Assembly: GCA_019454045.1 (NCBI GenBank)
Contig: SKCR01006513.1
Location: forward strand, 452,123 to 516,122
Source of the DNA: Zanthoxylum bungeanum
Taxonomy: Eukaryota; Streptophyta; Magnoliopsida; Sapindales; Rutaceae
DNA length: 64,000 nucleotides
Reading direction: 5' to 3'
Notes under the pieces: generated by a model
The model's database searches: none
What the model saw: only the letters and a program-made list of their open reading frames with translations
Told to the model about the DNA's origin: nothing
Part shown: positions 52,451 to 64,000 of the stretch, one piece after another
Numbering within the stretch: position 1 is the stretch's first letter
Layout of the letters: each line of letters starts with the position of its first letter
Translations under genes and position numbers: made by a program

Positions 52451-54499
52451 TGTTGTACAGTTATGACCCATAGCGTCACTATTTGTACAGATCATTGTGT
52501 TGTTGTACAAATTAACTATGTGACAAAGGAGATTGCTCTCTTATCATTTGTGATTAGATCACCTAGATTTATAAATGATAGGAGGTCCTTATGATTAGTT
52601 CCTGGATTGAGATGATATGAGACAGTATCAGTCCACGAAGGATTAATCATTAAATATCCCTAGTCAGAGTATTATCGAGATTGGACATCGATAATGCGTA
52701 AAAGACTAGTATTACACTTGTGCGCTTTGTGAGGGCACAATAGCATAGTTCTCATATATTTGGGTATTGGATACTCATGCAAGTGTAATAGGAGGTCGTG
52801 TTTTACCGATAGTACGGAAAACAGCTTCGCTCTGGATAGACCCATTCAGGATTCCATTGGTAGTATGACTATGTGTCTATGGAAGTCCGAAATCAGGGTA
52901 GGTGTATTTGGTCTCAACCTGAGACTTGCACCGCTAATACTTGCGACAATCAATATACTTTGGTTTTGGTCGTCCAGGGCTTTAACCGGTTCTGTGTACG
53001 CCTCTGCTGGGTATATTGAGAATCGTAGTGTATTGGGTGTGAAGTCAAGACGGAAGTATCACTCCAGTCATAGTGGTAGGATACGGTACTAGTACTCTTA
53101 AATGCTGCATCTATCGGGATATTATGACTAGGTCATGTATATCCGATTATAGAGACTAGTTACCAGACATCCGACATGTGCTTCGTACGGGGCAGACACA
53201 TTTCCAGCCACAGGACTAGCATGTGACATCCGATACTGGATCGACATACACGATACTACGTAAACTACGCCTGATATAGATCGCTTATTCCTGTAAGCAT
53301 GTTTCTGGAGAATTGGGTAGGCATGACGCTTTGCTAGAGGCCAACCTTGTCTTGTAAATCGGTAAAATATAGTACTTAGTACGTACGTGTTCGGATAGTC
53401 CGACAACCGAATTTACTGCCAATATATCCGGGGATCTCATGGGTCGCTTCCCGAAGATTCACCGATGAAGTATGACTCGCACTTTATTACTGGGATTAAT
53501 TAGATGAGAGATAAAATTAATCTGGGATTAATTACGGAGATATTTTATCTAGGATAAAATATCATTCAAAGAGAGAGAACGATTAATTTAGAATTAATTG
53601 ATAAATTAATATATTCGATATATTAAACGAAATTGGATTTCGACGCGGAATTAAAATTAGATTTTAATTCGAGCGAACGAGTTAATTTAGAATTAATTCG
53701 TTAGCGACGTGAATAGTGATTTCGCTAGGCATAATCATTTAATTATGTCGCAACGGAAAATTCATTAATTCGGAATTAGCGAACCCGAGCCCGAGAGTGT
53801 TTGCGAGCGCATTCACATTTCAAATTCGAGTGCGGCCGACAAGTCACATCAAGCGTCAAATCATTAATCACATCAAGTGTCAAATCACATGTCACTTTGA
53901 GTGATGTGACAATTTGATTGATTGATTGATTGATGGTAGTTGTTGGATTTGTTGGAAAGCTTTTATTGTTTGACTTTTGAAAGCCAAATTTTTGGAAAAT
54001 CATTTATTGATTTTTTGAAAATGAATTATGTGTATTAGATACACAAATACAAAAAAACCAACACACTTCAATTATCTCTCTAGTCTTACGGTTTTGGGAG
54101 CCAAAATCTTCATCTCTCTCTCTCGGCCAAATAGGGCATTTATTTTTCTTTCCTTCACTGGTTTGACCGTGAAACATAAAGAGAAACAAGGAAATTTGTG
54201 GCAAATTTCTTGAGTGCTAGCACACATAGGAGCCATACAAAGGTGATAGGGAACCCACCCGTGTGCATTGAATTTTACAAGAAAGCTTGGAGCTTGATTC
54301 ACCCATCCATGGCCGAATCTTGGAGGATACATTTTGTGGACTGCCGTGATCTTCATGAACTCTTCAAAGGGCATAAAAAATTTTGTTCTTCACCGCATCG
54401 CTTAACCGATCATTGTGAGTATTCCGCGACTTCCTTTGTTGTATTCGCACTTATGTTTTATGCTTGATTCGATCCTCGGGACTTAGAGATTTCCCAACA
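52451..54499 (+). repeat. Solo LTR of the B/D Copia family
   Basis: 2,049 bp, starting TGTTGTACAGTTATGACCC and ending TTCCCAACA. It aligns with the LTRs of element B, sharing for example GACCCATAGCGTCACT, GGAAAACAGCTTCGCTCTGG and TTTACCGATAGTACGG-like words. No internal region follows, and an exact AGAAA duplication flanks it, so it arose by LTR-LTR recombination. The last 600 bp diverge more from B. Frames inside (52760-53092 plus, 53128-53406 minus, and others to 54467) are not genes. Confidence 0.9.
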
Positions 54500-54504
54500 A
54501 GAAA

Positions 54505-55616
54505 TATTTTGTATTTAGCCAAAAATGGATAATAAAGGCCTAGAGGCCTGAAAACACAGATGAAGTTTGACAGAAGGACCCGACCCTATTGTACAGAAGA
54601 GCTCATCCAAATGGCAGAGCATGTTAGGGATGGTGTGAGTTATCATACCGACCCGATCTAATGAAGGAATGATGGATTTGGAGTATCAGAGAATTTGTTG
54701 AACAACTTGATGATGTCCATATGTGTCGACCGGCCTGATTGAGAAAGTTAGAGAGAGCTTTGATAAGTATCATCTACCTCGGTATACCGACCCGATGAAT
54801 AAATATGAGATCATAGGACAATCTATATTTGAGTTATATGATGTATGTCGCTTCTAGAAGGCTAATGATGAAAAAGTTGATTAACGGCTCTCATTGAAGG
54901 AAGACTTTGCTAGTTGTTCATAACACGAAACAATACTGGAGCATTTGATCTATAGGCTATCGCATCAACGAAGAGTGTGGCATATGGTTGTGATGATGTG
55001 TTTTTGTTGACAGAGGTGGTGGAACCATGTGATAGTACAGCTGTTTGTTGAGTGATTGGGAAAAGCAGCATAGAGGCGATGATGATCTGGTGACGACGGT
55101 TGACATCATGGGTTGGTAGAATTGTGGATCTGAGAGTCTATATAAAGGGGTTGAAGTCTCATATTCAGGGGTTAGCAAATTTTATATCTCACCTTTTCGA
55201 GAGAAATTGAGAGTTGAAGAGTTAGTGATAGAGAGAAAAAGCATGTCAGCACCAGACGAGAGATTTATACCGGACTTGTTGTACTTATTTTTGTATTCTT
55301 GTACTCCCAGCCCCGACTTGTAGCTTGGGTCGGTCTTAACCCTGAGCGAGTAATAAAATAAACCCCCTTTCTCCCGTGGTCGTAGGGTGGAGCCTCTCTC
55401 CGTCAAACCACGTAAGTCATTGTCTTTATGTTTTTCTTGTTTGCTTGCTAAATTTATTTTCAGATCCCTAACTAAACAAACAAATTCACCGTTTGAGTGA
55501 AGTTTGTTTGAGGGGTTAATTTCCCATATTGCCCTTAAAACGAGAAACGGCCGTTAACATCAGGATGTGTGTTTGTCCATTATATGAAATTTTGGGGGTG
55601 TATATATATTTTCCCT
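54505..55616. other. Right part of the DNA transposon, LTR-like segment, no gene
   Basis: The start resembles 50870-51200. From about 55250 the sequence looks like the end of an LTR: GTATTCTTGTACTC, GAGTAATAAAATAAA (possible polyadenylation signal), then CTCCCGTGGTCGTAGG and AAACCACGTAAGTC. Its matching start was not found with confidence. Confidence 0.4.
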
Positions 55617-57116
55617 AAAACTTTAAAAAAAAAATGCTGTTATATAAACTAATCTCTAATTTACGATTTGAATTTTTTTAAAAAAAAAAATGACTGCCGT
55701 TCAGGCGATTCTTTGATACTAATTCATAAGAACATCCATTTTGGGTACCTTAAAGAATAAACGTAGTGGGGACTCTCGGATTAAAAGAAAGTTGCTCAAA
55801 CTAATACGCTACTACCAACTTAGATTCATTGAATAATAGAGGACTTGATTACCACAATCATGCAAATGGGGCTCAATGTAGAAACCAAACACCATACCAG
55901 TAAATGAAACAAATTTCTCATAAAGGAAAAGAGGAAATTGAGGACTAACCATGGAGAGTATCTGAAACAAATCTTATTATGTCTAACTTGAGAGAAAGAT
56001 TTGTATGAGATGAGTGTATAAATGATTGGATAAATGTACATTAAATTTGGAATTAGTCAATAACAATGGAGAGATAAATTTAACAATTAACACGTAACAT
56101 ATATTCATTGGATGATAAAATTAGTCTGGTATAAATTTTTCTCCTACCTCCTTTCTGGATCCTCAAGTGAAGACACTGTCATGGTGATGGGCAAAATTCA
56201 GCAAATTTTTCAGCTACACTAACACCAAAACCATTATATAAGTAAAATTAAACACTGCCCTTATAATGTCTGATCATAGAAGTCAAAACCACAAACCTTT
56301 AAAATAAATCAGTACAAACTAACTAGAGAAAATCTCAGAATTAATTAAGAACCAAGTTGAAACATCAGAAATAATGAACAAAATATCTAAAATGTTGTCC
56401 CAAAACTTTACTAAATATCAGTTTTATATAAATATTTGACGGTATTCATATAACTGAAAATTTTACAACTTAAAAAAGCATCATCACTACAATCAGCGAT
56501 CCACCACTCTTCTTTTATGGCGACACATTCCCTTATGTAAGTATGGTAGTTTTTACATAAAAATCGTCATTATAAAGTATAAAGATGATGGTTCTTATAA
56601 CAATGATGATCGTCAATATATAGTATAAAGATGATGGTCATCAATATGTAATATAAAGATTATGGTTCTTATAACAATGAAGGTTCTTACATTCTAATCG
56701 TCATTAAACGTATATGAATAGTCTAAGTACGAAGATGACAGTATCAACTTCTTATTTGTGGGAGACAAATGGTTCCGGCTCAAATTACCCTAATTGTTTG
56801 CCATAGGTGAACCACGCAAAATCGATCCTTGTTCATTACAAGTTAACAAGCCATTACACAATCAGCAACAAAAGCACATACCACCACAATTGTTATCAAA
56901 AGATTCAAAATAGAGAAACTATATATACAATATCAAGCATGCTATTGCTATCTGCTTTGTAAATTTTTTAAAACATGGAGAAAAATATCTCACGAGCATA
57001 ATCCACTTAGATACAGGAGCAGGACAGTTGTTAACGGGGATTTTAAAAAACAAGTGCACAAATTTGGCTAGTTAAACACAGTTCACAAAGTTGAGAAGCA
57101 AGAAACCATCCCAGTT
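55617..57116. other. Intergenic DNA downstream of the UBC37-like gene
   Basis: AT-rich. It has short repeated units near 56565-56665 (AGTATAAAGATGATGGT and variants, three to four copies). The stretch just left of 57117 must contain the 3' untranslated region of the E2 gene. No clear polyadenylation signal was chosen. The minus-strand frame 55826-56041 has no support. Confidence 0.45.
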
Positions 57117-59948
<2,832 letters not shown>

Positions 59949-60940
59949 TGTTTTTTCTTTTTGGTTTTTTAATCGTTTTCTCGCTTCTTTTTTTTTGGCC
60001 AATTTAAGCTATTGTGGTAAAAATGAGCGGGATTTAAAGAGAGCGGGTAGGGAAATTTGGGAATTCAAATATTTTCATATAATTGGGGAACTGAGAAGAT
60101 TAAGAAAAATGAAATTAATGTTAACAATAGGGGTTTACGGTTATTTTATTAGTACTCAATCCACTTATCCAATTCATAAATAGTATGGGTTGAAAAAAAT
60201 CCAACTCACACTCGGTCAGTAAATAGAGTATAATCCAATCCAACCCTATTTGTATATTTGCGGATTGAGTTATATAGATTAGATTTTTTAGCCAATTTTA
60301 AATTAAATATTAAAATAATTTATAAATACATTTACTTAAATACAACATAATAAATTAATAAAATATGATTAATATTAAAACAGCACACATAATCATTTTC
60401 ACGTACATAATTAAATTATAATTTTTTTTAAAAAAATAGCAAAAATAAAACCCTAATTACTGAAACCCATCTCAGGCGACTATCAGCCGTCGTTGCCGCC
60501 GCTAAACCGATTTGAGTTATGTTTTAGGAGAAAACTGATTCGAACTGCTAACCCATTTGAAAATCCAAATCAAATCAAATCCAATTAGTTCGGTTCTTCA
60601 ATTCGATTGCTATTCGGTTACAACTCAAGCCAACTAAACAGTTTTAAGTTCAACCGAAACTAATTTTACCTACCCCTAATTAAAGAATGCGAAACTTTAT
60701 TTTTAAATACTTTACAAATTTATAAATATACAATCAGAAATTTGCTATGACATTAAATACATACATTTATAGTAAAGTCTAGATGTCTATATCTATTAGA
60801 GAATTTCTAAACTAAAAATATGTCAAATTTTACTCAAATATGGGGAGAATATATACTCCCTAAGTGGGAGATTTGAGTCACTATATCTGCCACGAAGAAT
60901 GTGAAACATAATAATTTTAAAGTCAAATTAGAGATTTCTT
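59949..60940. other. Region upstream of the UBC37-like gene
   Basis: It holds the presumed promoter and 5' untranslated region (minus-strand gene). Two GAGCGGG cores at about 60025 and 60041 loosely resemble E2F sites. From about 60150 the DNA is AT-rich with no gene. A GC-richer patch near 60475-60510 was examined and not assigned. Confidence 0.45.
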
Positions 60941-61039
60941 TTGGAAAATTTATGGTGGATTACAAGTCCAAATCGTAATACCTTACAACTTTATTATGTA
61001 AGAATATTATTCGATTTGGCGGCCCAAGATGGCCAAACT

Positions 61040-62039
61040 TCGAAGCTTTGTCCCTCATTTGTTGTGGTTATCAAGCTTTGGCCTCTCTCAAATGAAGGAG
61101 TTGGGAGAGGTAAGTTATGTTCTTGGATCCAGATCATAAGAGATTACAAGAAACAACTATTAGCATTATCTTAAACATTGTATATTGACAAGATGCTTAT
61201 GTGATGTGCGATGCAGAATTCTAATAAAGGTAATCTACTTGTGAGATTTGTGATGCATAATTCTAAGAAAAGTAAATCTACCTCTTCAGCATGAAGTCCA
61301 TTTATCAAGGGAACAATGTCCCAAGCCACCTCAAGAAATTAAAGATATGAGAAGGATTACGTATGCTTCAACAGTAAACATCCTCAGGCATGCTATGTTG
61401 TGCACGAGACCTGATATCTATTATATGGTTAGAGTATCCATTAGATATATGTCTAACCCAAGATTATATTAATGAGTGGTTTTTAAGGCTATTCTCCAGC
61501 ATCTTCAGAGAACGATAAATCATATGATTGTGTATTCCGGAGAGAATTTGATCCTTAAAAGATATATTGATTATGATTTTCAATCGGATAGAGATTCTAA
61601 GAAATCCACATCCATATTAGTATTATCATAATTGGTGGAGCCATAGTATGGATTAGCATAAAGAAATCTTACATTTCAGACTATGCCATAAAAACTGAAT
61701 TCTAGCAACTTGTTAGCGGCTAAAGATTAGTATGGCTACGAAAATTATTGACAAATCTGAAAGTTTTTCTAGATATGGATAAACCGTTCATTTATTTATT
61801 GTGATAATAGTGGTGTAGTAGCCAACTTCAAATAATCAAGAAGCAAAAAACGAGGGAATCATATAGAAAAAGTATCATCTCATCCAAGAGATATCGTAAA
61901 TGAGAGATATGACGGTTACGAAAATTGTATCTCAAGAAAACATGGATGATCCATTTATAAAGACCTTCATGGCTAAAGTGTTTGAAAGTCATCTAAATGG
62001 TCTAGACTTGCAATACATGTCTCATTTGCTCTATGGGAA
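61040..62039 (+). pseudogene. Element F: decayed Copia RT/RNase H, related to element C
   Basis: Plus strand, many stops and shifts. Recognisable in order: QMKELGEVSYVLG (61085), IQIIRDYKKQLLALS (61121), ILRHAMLCTRPDIY (61378), LLCDNSGVVANFK (61795), KKRGNHIEK (61840), and a degraded DPFxKT-like end (61950). The words match the RT/RNase H of element C (LGEASYVLGIQILRD, AMLWTRPDI, LYCDNSGVVANSK). The start of the element is not identifiable. Confidence 0.85.
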
Positions 62040-62049
62040 AATGGGAGAT
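62040..62049 (+). other. Polypurine tract of element F
   Basis: AATGGGAGAT before an LTR that starts TGTTATTATGCC. One base differs from the AAGTGGGAGAT tract of elements B, C and D. Confidence 0.75.
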
Positions 62050-64000
62050 TGTTATTATGCCATAAGAGTTTCATGAATTATGTAAATGTTGAAATAAACA
62101 AAGACGTGTATTATACATTAATATTTTTGTTTAAATTTTCAAATTATAAATTATCAAAAATATCCTAAATTACTTATGTAATCTCATACTCAATATATAT
62201 GCAACAAATACATGAGAATTTATATTTGAGATCAGTAACCTTAAATAGTCTGTAGATAGTAAACAAAATGATCAGTAACCTTAAATAGTCCGTAGATAGT
62301 AAACAAAATGGAGTACCTTATTTACAGTTTATCTACAATTGGTATATTTAGTGTTTAATACGATGGTGAAATCTTAAGTCATTCATGTTGCGATATTTAA
62401 ATGGAGGTAGCTTGTATAATATGATTAATACAGGACTTGACACTGATAGAGATGAATTTCTTTATAAGACCCGTTAGAAAAAAAATTCACATATATCTAA
62501 ATGATGATCATGTACATGTTGATCTTAATCTAGAATATTCTATGAACTCTTGCATGTTGAATTATGTCTTTTGATTTACATGACTGTGATTAATATGGAT
62601 TACGTTCAATAACTTCGTATTTGGAAACACGGCTTAATATGTACATGAAAATATTTTAACACAATAATGGAATCATTATTTCTTATTGCGAAGTAAATAA
62701 GTATTTCCTTTAAGTGTTGATTTGGTATTTGAATAATAAAATCACTAATATTTTTGTTATTTCAACGGAAATAAATATTCGTAAATATTATGAATATATA
62801 TTATTTATTAGAGAATCAATGGTATTTAATGATATAAGATGTAATTGTTAGGAATAGTGATTAAGTACCTTTCACTTTTTTGTACGAATATTTTATTATT
62901 TATGCATTATAATATTTATTTATCATGATTATTTATTCATATTTATGGTGGATTATTAATTTTCTTTATATATATTGTAAATCGAAGAGTTAAAGATTAT
63001 CTGTTTCACTCGGGAACATTATATAAATTAGTAAATACTTGAGAGTTTTGACATATGGTGATATAGTTGCAAGAGTTGAAAATGGTGTTGCAAAATACCA
63101 CACATACTTTCAAATATAAATTCATATAGAAGTACAGATATTCAATAATGGAATGAATATCGAATAAACTCACAAAAGATAACTAATAAATATTCCATAA
63201 AATAGTCAATAGTTAGCTTCTCGAGTTGAGTAATTATTATGGTTCTTTGACTTGAGACACCATAGTGGTCTTGTGAGTGAGTCTCTATGCTTGATTACAT
63301 GTATGTCAGAAACCTTTTACAGTCTGACCACTAGATGACTGTTAGGTATGGACCAATGCTCATGGAGATTGATGCATGTTAATAATAGGATTTGTCAGTC
63401 CATATGGTTTGATTATGTCTTCTGGTGCTTTAAGTTATATTTCGGAAATCTTTCGGCGGAAAGTACGTCTTGGAAAATATTTTTAAAATATTATGAATAA
63501 TATCGGAAAATAGTTTTATATATATATTATTTATTATTAGAATATAATCATGAAGATAAGATATATTAAGTAGATAACGTTTTGAAAGTAAGAATATAAT
63601 ATTACTAAATAAGAAATGGTCTGATGGAAGAACTATACATTTGCGTTATAACCTCAACTTGTATGGTTCAGGTCATCGTGATTGTTTTACTATAATTTGT
63701 AAGTGGAAAGGACTTCATGGATATGTATATATAAGATATATATGTATATATAATAACCACGCGTAAACTTAGAGAGTTCCACTATATTAAGTATATTTGT
63801 TAAACATTATGGCAATTTTTGTCAAATATTTACTATATGTATTGGGTTAAACAGTTAAGGATCAAATTGTTCGATCCGATAATTTATAAGATGAATTAAA
63901 TTAATTAGTATTTTTTTAATAGTTGATATAAGATTATTGTATAATTTAATTATTAAAATTAATGCAAATATTTTTTTGTATTAATGTAGTAATTAAATTA
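62050..64000 (+). repeat. 3' LTR of element F, running off the window
   Basis: Begins TG beside the polypurine tract and aligns weakly with the element C LTR read on its own strand: for example AACCTTAAATAGTCCGTAGATAGTAAACAAA here against AATCTTAAATAGTCCATAGAGAGCAAACAAA there. It also carries a GATCTTAATC word and a CTTTTGATTTACA word. The right end was not seen. No gene is supported in it. Confidence 0.65.
62230..62309. repeat. 40-bp tandem duplication in the element F LTR
   Basis: Two adjacent copies (62230-62269 and 62270-62309) of GATCAGTAACCTTAAATAGT... ending AACAAAAT. They differ at one base (TCTGTAG against TCCGTAG). The element C LTRs have a single copy. Confidence 0.9.

Larger units (their letters stand above)
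52113..55616. mobile_element. Non-autonomous DNA transposon with terminal inverted repeats, hosting a solo LTR
   Basis: The left end AGGGAAAATGACATAAATAT...AATGGACAAAACAC and the complement of the right end, AGGGAAAATATATATACACC...AATGGACAAACACAC, align over about 50 bases. A 7-bp direct repeat flanks them. No transposase was seen. A solo LTR of the B/D family (52451-54499) lies inside, leaving about 1.45 kb of original element. A second LTR-like segment may lie at 54505-55500. The two ends could also belong to two separate small elements. Confidence 0.55.

Noticed and set aside
54198..54467. 89-codon plus-strand frame in the solo LTR
   Set aside because: Within an LTR, overlapping frames on the opposite strand of similar length; no domain.
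55826..56041. 71-codon minus-strand frame downstream of the E2 gene
   Set aside because: Hydrophobic low-complexity translation with no recognisable feature.
56485..56800. CACTA-type transposon start (CACTACAATCAGC)
   Set aside because: No matching inverted end and no 3-bp target duplication found.
59949..60002. Upstream in-frame methionine for the E2 gene (MAKKKEARK...)
   Set aside because: The family starts at MAQAARLN (59948); the upstream extension is a lysine-rich translation of a poly-purine stretch.

Overview
This is a window of AT-rich plant nuclear DNA, most likely from a eudicot. Nested LTR retrotransposons with initiator-Met-tRNA-type primer sites, a tRNA-derived SINE, a Helitron, foldback elements and one multi-exon host gene fill it. 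No bacterial, organellar, rRNA or CRISPR features are seen. Species cannot be told from the sequence.

Left two thirds (2226-46916): one nested stack of retrotransposons. The outermost is a Tnt1-like Copia element (here element A, minus strand), with 0.55 kb LTRs and a perfect 5-bp target duplication ATAGT. Three later insertions cut its reading frame. Element D (3984-13726, Copia, minus) sits before the RNase H part. Element C (14266-24572, Copia, minus) sits in the reverse transcriptase. Element E (25679-43822, Athila/Tat-type Gypsy, minus) sits between the GAG-pre-integrase and integrase parts. Element E was itself hit by element B (30591-40583, Copia, plus, target duplication CTTTT), the best preserved of the set. 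B, D, a solo LTR at 52451-54499 and a fragment at 1-65 belong to one LTR family. C is related to a decayed element F at the right edge.

Element E is the most unusual part. Its gag is recognisable, but no reverse transcriptase or integrase is seen. Instead its 3' half carries a LOG-type cytokinin-activating-enzyme sequence (28831-29483) and a second, unidentified host-like cassette (29735-30309), both in the gag orientation. It looks like a non-autonomous element that captured host genes.

Middle (46917-57116): intergenic DNA with small mobile elements. These are a MITE-like foldback (47252-47390), a SINE with a 16-bp target duplication (48404-48588), a 65-bp-arm hairpin (48663-48834) and a non-autonomous Helitron with six copies of a terminator-like hairpin (49587-50041). 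There is also an old local duplication, and a DNA transposon with terminal inverted repeats (52113-55616) that contains the solo LTR.

Right (57117-59948, minus): the only intact host gene, a seven-exon ubiquitin-conjugating enzyme E2 of the UBC37/UBE2T type. Its long C-terminal tail has repeated RKLSL-type motifs, two KEN-box-like motifs and a SUMO-interacting-type motif. From about 61040 to the end lies the decayed Copia element F, whose 3' LTR runs off the window.
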